In this document: piece after piece, positions 6,615 through 15,295 of the stretch | Layout: the number at the start of each line of letters is the position of its first letter | How positions within the stretch are numbered: the stretch's first letter is position 1 | From: Sphingobacterium sp. | GTDB taxonomy: Bacteria; Bacteroidota; Bacteroidia; Sphingobacteriales; Sphingobacteriaceae | Direction: 5' to 3' | DNA length: 31,530 nucleotides | Assembly (NCBI GenBank): GCA_030146225.1 | Contig: JASLCA010000285.1 | Span: 1 to 31,530, forward strand | Program-made: the position numbers and the translations under genes | The notes under the pieces: model-generated | Seen by the model: the letters and a program-made list of their open reading frames with translations, nothing else | The model's database searches: none | Told to the model about the DNA's origin: nothing

Positions 6615-7769
6615 ATGTTGCGAATACATCTACTACTTATTTTCCTATATTTCTTGCCATTTACCAGTAATGCCAAGTTAGGAATTGATACAAACAATTG
6701 CGAGCAGATCACAAAAGCTGCTCTAGATAGGCTTGTGCCTATGCTCGTCAAAAACAACTACAAGCAGATGGAGCCGGTATTGGCCAGCATAGAAAGTCAA
6801 TGTGGGCAAAATGAATTTACCCAAAGACTGCGTATTCTGACCGCAATCCTCGAACAAAGTCCGACGCAGACATTAATTACAGATTATTATCAACGAAATT
6901 ATCAAGAGACCTTGGTGATGCGATGGGACTATAGCATTGAAGAGGAGTATGTGCATATCTACCAAAACAACAAGGCCGACTTTGATCATGTACCCTTAGG
7001 CCATCCTATAGACTCCTTAATAAAGCAAAAGGCAGAAGCCTTGTTACAATCTAGTAATTTTAATTTAAGCGCACAAGAACGTATTATTATGCTTCTCTTT
7101 GCCGACGATATTAATGCTTTTTACAATGCTTTAGATAAAACTGCTGCTGTAAAGCCAGTTGACTCAAAGCCAGTTGACCCAGAGCCTAAAGTCTATACCC
7201 AAAACAATAAGGACAGGTCCGCATTTACGCTGTATGCAGGCATAGAAACAGCCCTAACAGGATCAGACCCAGTCTTCAAAACCAATCCTATACTGGGCTT
7301 TATGTTTTCCTCAAAATTAACCAATCCCCTGCTCTATGAATTGGGGCTGAAGATCCGAATAAACAGCAATGACAAGAATTTTGACTACCTGCTATACGAT
7401 GAGCTGATGGAAATAAACTCGAGTGCAAGCTATAGCTTTGGCGGAAGTCTAGGCTACAAGATTTTCGACAATGATGACTTTATTATCTACCCAAAGCTGG
7501 GTCTATACTGGGAGTCTACAGCCACTGGCCTTTCGGAAAATAGCTACATAGACTACTGGACTAACCCAGAAGATTACGCATCGGTAAAGTACAACAATGT
7601 CAATACGATGCGTAGCTCAATTGCCATTGCGGCCATGCACCACTTGGGCGGGAAGAAGTATATTGGCCTAGAGGCCGCCTATAGTTATGTCCCCTACAAT
7701 TGGGATAACAACCTATTGACCAGCATTCAGCCCAATTATGGGAGTTTACAAGTTTTCTTTAGGTTTTAA
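6615..7769 (+). CDS. Exported protein with helical N-domain and outer-membrane barrel-like C-domain
   Basis: I place the start at the ATG at 6615 (MLRIHLLLIFLYFLPFTSNA), which gives a good signal peptide with cleavage after about residue 20; an upstream TTG would add seven residues that spoil it. The mature protein has two parts: about 150 mostly helical residues with two cysteines near the N-terminus, then, after a linker with the duplicated unit KPVDSKPVDPEPK, about 190 residues of alternating hydrophobic strands ending in FFRF. A terminal aromatic residue after an amphipathic strand is typical of outer-membrane barrels assembled by BamA. About eight to ten strands could fit. I do not recognise the family. 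It is divergent from trmN6 and converges with mutS across a strong terminator. Confidence 0.85.
   Translation: MLRIHLLLIFLYFLPFTSNAKLGIDTNNCEQITKAALDRLVPMLVKNNYKQMEPVLASIESQCGQNEFTQRLRILTAILEQSPTQTLITDYYQRNYQETLVMRWDYSIEEEYVHIYQNNKADFDHVPLGHPIDSLIKQKAEALLQSSNFNLSAQERIIMLLFADDINAFYNALDKTAAVKPVDSKPVDPEPKVYTQNNKDRSAFTLYAGIETALTGSDPVFKTNPILGFMFSSKLTNPLLYELGLKIRINSNDKNFDYLLYDELMEINSSASYSFGGSLGYKIFDNDDFIIYPKLGLYWESTATGLSENSYIDYWTNPEDYASVKYNNVNTMRSSIAIAAMHHLGGKKYIGLEAAYSYVPYNWDNNLLTSIQPNYGSLQVFFRF
7151..7178 (+). repeat. Direct repeat encoding the linker of the exported protein
   Basis: The 13-base unit AAAGCCAGTTGAC occurs at 7151-7163 and again at 7166-7178, a 15-base period that keeps frame and encodes KPVD twice. 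A likely slippage site in the linker. Confidence 0.85.
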
Positions 7770-7772
7770 AGC

Positions 7773-7813
7773 AATAAGAAGGCCCTTGCGAATACGACAA
7801 GGGCCTTCTTATT
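7773..7813. terminator. Bidirectional terminator between the exported protein gene and mutS
   Basis: A perfect 16-bp stem (7773-7788 with 7798-7813) and a 9-nt loop in the 46-nt gap between two convergent genes. Confidence 0.92.
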
Positions 7814-7815
7814 AT

Positions 7816-10419
7816 TTAATTCTTTAGCACGCGCTGTATTTCATCCAGCTTCATCAATGCTTCCACTGGGGTAAGGGTGTTTACATCCAAGTTGTTCAGC
7901 ATATCCCGAATCTTTTCTAAGACAGGGTCATCAATAGCGAACATCTGCAATTGATAAGCTTGCTTCTGTATCTTCCGCATGCTGTCTTTGATCTGCTCGC
8001 CTCCCGTACGCTCTTGCTCCAGACGCTTGAGGATCTCTCCGGCACGGGCAATCAGCTTGGGCGGCATCCCAGCCAGCCTAGCCACATGAATCCCGAAGCT
8101 ATGCTCGGAACCTCCAGGCACCAGCTTCCGCAGGAAGATCACCTTATTATTCAGCTCCTTTACCGTCACATTGTAATTCTTAATACGCAGCATGGAGTTG
8201 GTCAGTTCATTGAGTTCATGGTAATGGGTCGCAAACAAAGTCTTTGCACGTGCTGTAGGATGATTGTGTAAAAACTCCGCAATCGCCCAAGCTATAGAAA
8301 TCCCATCATAAGTACTGGTTCCTCGCCCAATCTCATCCAACAGGATTAAGGAACGATCTGACAGGTTGTTCATAATACTAGCCGTCTCATTCATCTCCAC
8401 CATAAAGGTAGACTCGCCCGAAGAAAGGTTATCCGAAGCCCCTACTCGGGTAAAGATCTTGTCCACAAGCCCGATATGCGCTTCCTTGGCAGGTACAAAA
8501 GAACCAATTTGGGCCATCAGCACGATTAGTGCAGTCTGCCGAAGCAGGGCTGACTTACCAGCCATATTGGGTCCGGTAATAATAATAATCTGCTGGGTCT
8601 GTGGATCCAGGAAGGTATCATTGGTAATATAATCTTCGCCAATAGGCAACTTGCGCTCGATAACGGGGTGCCTACCGCCTTTAATATCCAACAACTTGCT
8701 ATCGCTCATCTCTGGCTTAACATAGTAGTTCTTCTGTGCAATAAAGGCAAAATTGAGCAAGACATCCAACTTAGCAATAAGCTGCGCATTGAGTTGAACG
8801 GGCTTTATAAAGGCTGCAATCTCTACCAAAAGGGCTGCATAAATGCGATTTTCTATCGCTTGTATCTTCTCCTCGGCACCAAGTATTTGCTCCTCATACT
8901 CTTTAAGCTCTTCGGTAATATAGCGCTCGGCATTTACCAAGGTTTGCTTCCGAATCCAGCTTTCTGGCACCTTGTCCTTGTGCGTATTGGTCACCTCTAG
9001 GTAATAGCCAAAAACATTATTAAAGGCTATTTTTAAGGAGGCTATGCCTGTTGCTTCGGCTTCTCTACGTTGAATCTCTAGCAGGTAATCCTTACCGCCA
9101 AAGGCCACCTTTCGCAACTTATCAAGATCCTCATCTACGCCATCTGCAATAACATTGCCCTTATTAAGGGCTACAGGCGGCTCAGCCTTTAAGGTGAGGG
9201 CAATCTTCTCTCGGATAGCATAACAAACCTCCAGCTGTGCTGAAATTGCCTGTAAAGCATCCGAACTCTCTACATTACATAGCTCCTTAAGCTTTTCCAC
9301 TGCATGCAAGGCCTTATTCAGCTGCACAATCTCTCTAGGGTTGGCTTTGAGTAAGCCAATCTTAGAGATTAACCGCTCCAAATCTCCGACCTGCCTTATC
9401 TCTGCAATAAGTTGCTCACGCAATGCCTCCTCCTTAAGCAGGTAATCCACCACCGACAGGCGTTCTCTAATGGACTTTAAATCCTTTAACGGCATTACAA
9501 TCCAACGCTTTAATAAGCGAGCGCCCATGGGTGAAGCGGTATGATCCAACACATCCGAAAGGGTAGTCGCATTCTCATTGGCCGAGCCAATAAGCTCCAA
9601 GTTGCGCACGGTAAATCGATCCAACCACATATAGTTATCTTCCTCGATGCGGGAGATATTGGAGATATGACTCAAGTTACGGTGTTCCGTTTCGTTGAGG
9701 TAATGCAAGGCAACTCCGGCGGCTAACATGCCTAAAGTCATGCGCTCAATCCCAAAGCCCTTGCCAGAGTTAACATCAAAATGTTTTAAGAGCAATTCCG
9801 TGGCGTAGTCCCCCGTATAGGGCCATTCATCCAAGGTATAGGTATAATACTGCGCGCCAAACTGTTCTACAAAATCCTTGTATTGCTTCTTGGGCAGTAT
9901 AATCTCTGTAGGCTTAAAGCCTTGTAAAAGTTTATCAATATAGCTGTTGCTACCTTGGGCAACAAGAAACTCTCCCGTGGATATATCCAAGAAGGATAAG
10001 CCATATTGCCCTTTCTCATGGAAGATAGAAGCAAGGTAATTATTCGACTTTTGCTGGACAATATTGTCACTGTAAGAAACCCCTGGCGTCACCAATTCGG
10101 TTACGCCCCGCTTCACAATCGTCTTGGTCTGCTTTGGGTCCTCCAGCTGATCACAGATAGCCACTCGCTGCCCAGCACGTACCAGCTTTGGCAAGTAGGT
10201 CTCTAGCGAATGATGTGGAAATCCCGCCAAGGCCGTCTCGGATTCAGTCCCACTGCCTCTTTTGGTAAGGACAATGCCTAAGATCCCAGCAGCCTTAATC
10301 GCATCCTCCCCAAATGTCTCATAAAAATCCCCTACCCTAAACAACAATAAGGCCCCAGGATACTTGGCCTTTATCGTATTATATTGCTGCATTAAAGGGG
10401 TTTGCTTCTTCTCTTTCAC
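7816..10419 (-). CDS. mutS: DNA mismatch repair protein MutS
   Basis: MutS scans DNA for mismatches and small loops and, with ATP, recruits MutL. The 867-residue length is typical. The mismatch-reading Phe-Tyr-Glu lies in GDFYETF (residues 32-34). The connector, lever and clamp regions follow. The ABC-type ATPase shows Walker A GPNMAGKS (616-623), the signature region SSGESTFMVEM and Walker B LILLDE (691-696), then GRGTSTYDG and the FATHYHEL switch. The C-terminus has the usual short helical tail, so this is MutS1, not the MutS2/Smr type. The start used here is GTG, because the conserved MQQY segment begins only at residue 10 and no in-frame ATG lies close upstream. mutL is not in the window. 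topB is 66 nt upstream. Confidence 0.98.
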   Translation of the reverse strand: MKEKKQTPLMQQYNTIKAKYPGALLLFRVGDFYETFGEDAIKAAGILGIVLTKRGSGTESETALAGFPHHSLETYLPKLVRAGQRVAICDQLEDPKQTKTIVKRGVTELVTPGVSYSDNIVQQKSNNYLASIFHEKGQYGLSFLDISTGEFLVAQGSNSYIDKLLQGFKPTEIILPKKQYKDFVEQFGAQYYTYTLDEWPYTGDYATELLLKHFDVNSGKGFGIERMTLGMLAAGVALHYLNETEHRNLSHISNISRIEEDNYMWLDRFTVRNLELIGSANENATTLSDVLDHTASPMGARLLKRWIVMPLKDLKSIRERLSVVDYLLKEEALREQLIAEIRQVGDLERLISKIGLLKANPREIVQLNKALHAVEKLKELCNVESSDALQAISAQLEVCYAIREKIALTLKAEPPVALNKGNVIADGVDEDLDKLRKVAFGGKDYLLEIQRREAEATGIASLKIAFNNVFGYYLEVTNTHKDKVPESWIRKQTLVNAERYITEELKEYEEQILGAEEKIQAIENRIYAALLVEIAAFIKPVQLNAQLIAKLDVLLNFAFIAQKNYYVKPEMSDSKLLDIKGGRHPVIERKLPIGEDYITNDTFLDPQTQQIIIITGPNMAGKSALLRQTALIVLMAQIGSFVPAKEAHIGLVDKIFTRVGASDNLSSGESTFMVEMNETASIMNNLSDRSLILLDEIGRGTSTYDGISIAWAIAEFLHNHPTARAKTLFATHYHELNELTNSMLRIKNYNVTVKELNNKVIFLRKLVPGGSEHSFGIHVARLAGMPPKLIARAGEILKRLEQERTGGEQIKDSMRKIQKQAYQLQMFAIDDPVLEKIRDMLNNLDVNTLTPVEALMKLDEIQRVLKN

Positions 10420-10485
10420 TGCTGTATGTGGATTTTAGTAAATCGTAAAAATAAGGGAAATGACTGAATTTGGCAAGCTGTATAA

Positions 10486-12597
10486 TTAGCCTATGCTCAC
10501 CTTAAAATCGGCAAAGCGCAGGGCTGCATCCTGTACGGTGCCATCCTTGGCCTGTACAGACTTAAGCACCGAAGTCGCGCCTTTCTCCAATAAATTCTTC
10601 ATCTCCTTCTCCTCCAGGAAGACACCGTGCAAGCTCCGCCAAATCTTGAAGTCACAACCTCTGGCATAATGATCGCACTGCGCAACCTTGTCGTATAATT
10701 GAATATGCCCTGGGGCACATTTAGGACATTTAATCTTGCCCTTTTGCTGCGGCTTAAGCTCTTCATGCTGTATGCTGACACGCAACTGCAGCAGCTCTTT
10801 GGTAATCCGGGCCGTATAATCCTTGATATGCTTCATAAAGACATCATAAGACACCTTATTCTCGCGCATCTCCTCCAGCTTCTGCTCCCACTTGCCCGTA
10901 AGGGTAACCTTGGCAATAGAGCGTTCCTTAACCAGGTTGTAGACCGTCAGCCCTTTATCAGTAGGGATAAGCTTCTTCTTCTCCCGCTTAATATAATCGC
11001 GTTGAAACAGCGTCTCTATGGTCGCTGCACGCGTAGCTGGAGTTCCCAGTCCACAATCCTTCATGGCTTGGCGCATCTCCTCATCATCAATCTCCTTGCC
11101 TGAGGTTTCCATAGCCTTTAGCAAGGAAGCTTCTGTGTGAATAGGCTTCGCCTTGGTCGCACGCTCAGCCAGATCAAGGCTCAGAATGGCTAATATTTCA
11201 TTAGCAGTTAGCTTAGGCAGCTGACTGTTTTCTTGGTCCTGATCCTCATTGTTCTTGTCCTCATCTGGCAGTTCGACTTGATCCGCGGACAAGCGCCAGC
11301 CATACTGACGAATAACCGTCCCTTTGGCAATAAGCTCTACCCCTTGCGCATCGATAACCACCGTGGTAATGTCTTTTAGACAGACTTCCGAGAAACTCTC
11401 TACCATACGCTTGGCAATCATATTATAGATCTGCTGCTGCTCTTTCAACATTGGTCCGGGCTTTTCATCCGTTACAAGTAAGGCATGGTGATCCGTAACT
11501 TTCTTATCATCCACCGAACGCTTGTTGAGCTTGGCCCCTATCAAATTTCTAGAGACTGTAGCAATGCTCTCTTCAGCAGTCTCCGAGAGGTGGATAAAGA
11601 GCTCATTGACCCCTTCAAAAACATCCTCTCCAATATACCTGGAGCCCGTACGAGGATAGGTAATAACCTTCTTCTCGTATAGGGTCTGTGCGATATTCAA
11701 GGTTTGATCTGCTGAAAAGCCATATTTCTTGTTGGCATCCTGCTGCAGCGAGGTTAAGTCAAACAACAAGGGCGGCGGTTCTTTAGTCTCCTTGGCTTCC
11801 ACCTTGACCACGGTAGCATCGGAGCCAACCGTGATTTTGGCAAAGGTCTCATCCGCCAGTTCCTTTTTATCAATTCGGTCGGAGGTCGCCTTAAAGCTGA
11901 TATTATCCTTTTCAAAGCCAGCCTGTATCTTGTAAAAGGTCTGCGGCTTAAAGTTCTTGTTTTCAATATAACGAGAGCAAATCATTGCCAAGGTAGGTGT
12001 CTGCACCCGACCTAAGGACAGCAGCCCCCTATTGCCAGCGGCCAAGGTCAATGCCTGCGTAGCATTAATCCCGATCAGCCAATCCGACTCCGAACGGGAG
12101 CGTGCAGACATATACAAGCTATCGTAGGCCGTGCCCTCCTTTAAATTTGCAAAGCCTTCTTTAATGGCCTTATCCGTCTGAGAGGAAATCCACAACCGCT
12201 TAAAAGGCACCTTGGACTGTAGGTAATAATAGATATTGCGGAAGATCAGTTCGCCCTCGCGTCCCGCATCCGTGGCCACAATAATCTCATCGGCCTCATC
12301 CAGCAGGCGCTTAATGGTATTGAGTTGCTTAAGCGCACCAGCGTCATCAATCTGCTTTCCATCTTTTTTAACCTTCTTGGCCTCTAACCGAAAGGTTTGA
12401 GGTACAATGGGGAGGTTGGAGATGGACCAGTTGTTATAGCCATAGGCTTGTGGGGTACATAGCTGTACCAAATGTCCAAAAGCATAGGTAAAGGCATAGC
12501 CATTACCGCTAATATAACCGTCTTTCACTTCCTTCGCGCCCATTACACGCGCTAAATCCCTCGCCACCGAAGGCTTTTCTGCTATGACTACTATCAT
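10486..12597 (-). CDS. topB: DNA topoisomerase III (type IA)
   Basis: A type IA topoisomerase that cuts one strand and passes another, resolving linked replication or recombination intermediates. The 703-residue protein begins with the Toprim domain (MIVVIAEKPSVARDLA; IIVATDAGREGELIFRNIY with the metal-binding acidic residues), then SLGRVQTPTLAMI, and the catalytic tyrosine in ITYPRTGSRY (Tyr314). The rest of the cleavage domain is intact (GLGTPATRAATIE). The C-terminus carries a CxxC...C topoisomerase zinc-finger-like segment (KCPKCAPGHIQL...CDHYARGCDF). The length is between E. coli TopB and the longer plasmid forms. Similar enzymes also occur on conjugative elements of Bacteroidota, but the housekeeping neighbours here argue for the chromosomal copy. 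Confidence 0.95.
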   Translation of the reverse strand: MIVVIAEKPSVARDLARVMGAKEVKDGYISGNGYAFTYAFGHLVQLCTPQAYGYNNWSISNLPIVPQTFRLEAKKVKKDGKQIDDAGALKQLNTIKRLLDEADEIIVATDAGREGELIFRNIYYYLQSKVPFKRLWISSQTDKAIKEGFANLKEGTAYDSLYMSARSRSESDWLIGINATQALTLAAGNRGLLSLGRVQTPTLAMICSRYIENKNFKPQTFYKIQAGFEKDNISFKATSDRIDKKELADETFAKITVGSDATVVKVEAKETKEPPPLLFDLTSLQQDANKKYGFSADQTLNIAQTLYEKKVITYPRTGSRYIGEDVFEGVNELFIHLSETAEESIATVSRNLIGAKLNKRSVDDKKVTDHHALLVTDEKPGPMLKEQQQIYNMIAKRMVESFSEVCLKDITTVVIDAQGVELIAKGTVIRQYGWRLSADQVELPDEDKNNEDQDQENSQLPKLTANEILAILSLDLAERATKAKPIHTEASLLKAMETSGKEIDDEEMRQAMKDCGLGTPATRAATIETLFQRDYIKREKKKLIPTDKGLTVYNLVKERSIAKVTLTGKWEQKLEEMRENKVSYDVFMKHIKDYTARITKELLQLRVSIQHEELKPQQKGKIKCPKCAPGHIQLYDKVAQCDHYARGCDFKIWRSLHGVFLEEKEMKNLLEKGATSVLKSVQAKDGTVQDAALRFADFKVSIG

Positions 12598-12637
12598 TTA
12601 TCTGCTTTGTGTTCAATAATGCGGGGCAAGCTTCACT

Positions 12638-12672
12638 GCAGACAGCAAGCAATAAGATGCGACCCTGTCTGC
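12638..12672 (-). other. Hairpin in the dgt-topB gap
   Basis: An 8-bp perfect inverted repeat (GCAGACAG at 12638-12645 and its complement at 12665-12672) with a 19-nt loop, in a 120-nt gap between two genes on the same strand. There is no adjacent T run on the minus strand, so it is not a standard terminator; GCTTGC at 12680-12685 could compete for pairing. Confidence 0.4.
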
Positions 12673-12717
12673 TGCGCTAGCTTGCGCGCGTTTGTCTTGC
12701 GCTATTGTATACGACGC

Positions 12718-14064
12718 TTAATCCAATGAAGGGATTGAAATCCCCATAATCTTGCGGTATAAATCAATAGCATAAATATCGGTCATTCCAGACACAAAGT
12801 CTAGCACGGCCCTTATTTTGGAGTAAGCATCCGCCTTATCCGTATGAAACTGCGCGGGAATCATCGCCACGAGCTTTTTATCAAAATGGGACTTATTGGT
12901 CTTCAGGTAGGCGGGCACAAACTCTTGCAAGAGTGCATTCATCACCTTAAAGCCGGCAATCTCTATCTGTACTACCGTAGGCGCATTATAAATCTGGCTA
13001 ACGGACAATTTCGATATGCGGTTCATCTGAGCGACCACAGCTGAATCCAAGGCATCCATCAAGGAGCTCTGGAATGTGCCCGAAAGCAGGCTTTCTTGCT
13101 CGCGCACAAATACCTCTGCACAGCCTTGAATTAAGGTATTAATCGCCTTCGCACGCAAGAGCTCCACCCTACTCCCTGGATCTGCAAGCCCATCTAAGCG
13201 CGCCCGGAGGTTTTCGCCTCCACAAAGTGGCAGCAAAAGATCCTCTACGGTCTGATAGGACAAAATCTTAAGGTGATGTGCATCCTCTAGGTCAATAATA
13301 TTATAACATATATCATCTGCAGCTTCTACCAGATACACCAGCGGGTGTCTGAGGTAGCAGGCAGTATTAGAGGGATCCTTTTCCAGTCCCAGCTCATTTA
13401 CAATCTTCTCAAAGGTCGCCTTCTCCCCATCAAAGAAGCCATACTTCTTGCGGTGGTGACTGCCTTTTACATGGCCATCAATAGCTGCACAGGGATACTT
13501 CACAATAGCAGCTAGTGTAGAATAGGTCAGGGCAAAGCCCTTTTGATCCTTGCCATTAAAATGATGGGTCAAAATCCGCAAGGCATTGGCATTTCCCTCA
13601 AAGTGGGTAAGATCTTCCCATTGCTCTTTAGAAACCTGCTCTTGATACTTCTGGCCATCTCCTTCTGTAAAGTAAGAAGAGATTGCGGCTTCTCCAGAAT
13701 GTCCAAAGGCAGGGTTGCCCAAGTCATGGGAAAGGCATGCTGCCGATATAATATTGCCGACTTCTTGTAGAAAAGGATACTTCTCATCTAATGCGGGATC
13801 CTCCTGCTTCATCAATTGATAAAACAGCCTGCCCAAGGAACGGCCTACACTGGCGACCTCCAAACTATGGGTCAGCCTATTGTGTACAAATACAGCTCCT
13901 GGCAGTGGAAACACCTGCGTTTTATTTTGCAACCTCCGAAAAGGAGATGAAAAGATTAACCGATCATAGTCCCGTTGGAACTCCGAACGCGCATCTAAAG
14001 AATCATTAATATCGCGGTGTTCATAACCCCAACGTTTTGTTGAAAGCAACTGTTTCCAATTCAT
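12718..14064 (-). CDS. dgt: dGTP triphosphohydrolase (HD superfamily)
   Basis: A dGTPase that hydrolyses dGTP (possibly other dNTPs) to the nucleoside and triphosphate, influencing nucleotide pools. The 448-residue protein has the family's N-terminal region DARSEFQRDYDRLIFSSPFRRLQNKTQVF and the HD metal site: H66 in NRLTHSLEVA, H113-D114 in SHDLGNPAFGHSGE, and the distal Asp in EAADDICYNI. The length fits the Bacteroidota dGTPase group. A promoter-like TATATTTG sits 27 nt upstream of the start. It leads the minus-strand trio dgt-topB-mutS. The hairpin-containing gap before topB leaves open whether they share a transcript. Confidence 0.94.
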   Translation of the reverse strand: MNWKQLLSTKRWGYEHRDINDSLDARSEFQRDYDRLIFSSPFRRLQNKTQVFPLPGAVFVHNRLTHSLEVASVGRSLGRLFYQLMKQEDPALDEKYPFLQEVGNIISAACLSHDLGNPAFGHSGEAAISSYFTEGDGQKYQEQVSKEQWEDLTHFEGNANALRILTHHFNGKDQKGFALTYSTLAAIVKYPCAAIDGHVKGSHHRKKYGFFDGEKATFEKIVNELGLEKDPSNTACYLRHPLVYLVEAADDICYNIIDLEDAHHLKILSYQTVEDLLLPLCGGENLRARLDGLADPGSRVELLRAKAINTLIQGCAEVFVREQESLLSGTFQSSLMDALDSAVVAQMNRISKLSVSQIYNAPTVVQIEIAGFKVMNALLQEFVPAYLKTNKSHFDKKLVAMIPAQFHTDKADAYSKIRAVLDFVSGMTDIYAIDLYRKIMGISIPSLD

Positions 14065-14090
14065 CTGACAAATAAAATTATACCTGGTAG

Positions 14091-14120
14091 CAAATATAAG
14101 ATTTCTCCAACAGAGGCAAG
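14091..14120 (-). promoter_or_regulatory. Promoter of dgt
   Basis: On the minus strand TATATTTG (14091-14098) matches TAnnTTTG perfectly, with CTTG (three of four matches to TTTG) 18 nt further upstream at 14117-14120. The start codon lies 26 nt downstream. Confidence 0.55.
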
Positions 14121-14199
14121 GAAAAGAATGGCTCCTTGTTGATCATTTTCCTATTATCAGTATTTTTCCGTATTTTTAGGATACTAAAGAACATTCGCC

Positions 14200-15267
14200 A
14201 TGACAGACTTCCAACATCCCCAATCAAAGCATTTCGAAGCTAGTATTGATGGTAAAAACACGCATTTGTTGAGCTTACAAAACCGAAGTGGTATGCAAGT
14301 ATACCTAACAGATTATGGGGCTAGGATTGTCAGCATACTTGTTCCAGATCAATTTGGCAACCTAGTGGATGTGGCTTTGGGCTTTGACAGCCTAGCGAAA
14401 TATCAACAAGCAGACGAGCAGTATCATGGCGCGAGCATTGGACGCTTTGCCAACCGCATCGCCCAGGGGCAATTTAGTCTCGATGGGCAGCGCTTCCAAT
14501 TGGCACAGAATAATGGTAGCAACAGCCTACACGGCGGGCCAAATGGCTTTCATACAAAAGTTTGGGACAGACAGGTATCTTTTAAAAATCGCATAGACTT
14601 CTATTATGTATCCCCAGCTGGAGAAGAGGGCTTTCCTGGGACCCTTACCGTTAATATAGCTTATGAACTAAGCGAAGACAACGAAATCAGCATTAAGTAC
14701 AAGGCGGAGTCAGATGAAAAGACAATTGTCAACCTCAGCAACCATACCTATTTCAACCTCAATGGAGAAGGACGTGGGGATATCCTCAATCATATCCTTA
14801 CCCTGCCTGCTACGCATTTTCTTCCAATTGATGAAAAGCTAATCCCCTTTGGCTTTGAGGCCATGGTGGATGGCAGCGCTTTCGACTTTCGGGAAGGCAA
14901 AAAAATCGGACAAGAAATCGGCAATCCAGAAGAGCAATTGCAGCGTGCCAATGGCTATGACCATACCTATGTGAACCATCAGCCCTTATCGCAGCCAGCG
15001 GCACGTGTATTGGGCAAGAGTTCTGGCATACAACTGGAGGTATTTACAAGCGAACCAGGCATTCACTTGTATACAGGCAATGCCTTGTCAGGCAAGGACA
15101 TCGGAAAATCAGGGCTCAGCTATCCTGCTCGAACCGGCTTTTGCCTAGAGACACAGCATTACCCAGACAGTCCAAATCAGCCCAACTTCCCAACAGTAAT
15201 CCTAGAGCCTGGGGAGACCTACACTTCTGAGACACGCTATAAATTTTCCATAAAAAAGGAGGCTTAA
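14200..15267 (+). CDS. galM: Aldose 1-epimerase (galactose mutarotase)
   Basis: Interconverts the alpha and beta anomers of galactose and other aldoses before phosphorylation. The 355-residue length is typical. Family motifs are IGRFANRIAQGQF, NNGSNSLHGG, the catalytic histidine in SNHTYFNL (His182), the substrate-binding Asp254 in YDHTYV and the general base Glu317 in FCLETQHYPDSPNQPNFP. There is no signal peptide, so it should act in the cytoplasm, whereas some Bacteroidota paralogues are exported. No other sugar gene lies beside it. Its stop codon is part of the terminator hairpin shared with convergent argH. Confidence 0.96.
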   Translation: MTDFQHPQSKHFEASIDGKNTHLLSLQNRSGMQVYLTDYGARIVSILVPDQFGNLVDVALGFDSLAKYQQADEQYHGASIGRFANRIAQGQFSLDGQRFQLAQNNGSNSLHGGPNGFHTKVWDRQVSFKNRIDFYYVSPAGEEGFPGTLTVNIAYELSEDNEISIKYKAESDEKTIVNLSNHTYFNLNGEGRGDILNHILTLPATHFLPIDEKLIPFGFEAMVDGSAFDFREGKKIGQEIGNPEEQLQRANGYDHTYVNHQPLSQPAARVLGKSSGIQLEVFTSEPGIHLYTGNALSGKDIGKSGLSYPARTGFCLETQHYPDSPNQPNFPTVILEPGETYTSETRYKFSIKKEA

Positions 15268-15277
15268 GCCTCCTTTT
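15254..15277. terminator. Palindromic terminator containing the galM stop codon
   Basis: A perfect 24-base palindrome (15254-15265 with 15266-15277), flanked by A and T runs. The galM TAA (15265-15267) forms the tip, so the last codons of galM encode the 5' arm. Confidence 0.85.
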
Positions 15278-15295
15278 CAATCCTATTTGAGTTTG

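Noticed and set aside
7951..8271. Plus-strand open frames inside mutS, and similar ones inside topB and dgt
   Set aside because: They are antisense shadows of strongly conserved coding regions, with unlikely amino-acid composition.
7816..14064. A new defence or repair island formed by mutS, topB and dgt
   Set aside because: All three are ordinary housekeeping families with intact normal architectures and no mobile-element genes nearby.
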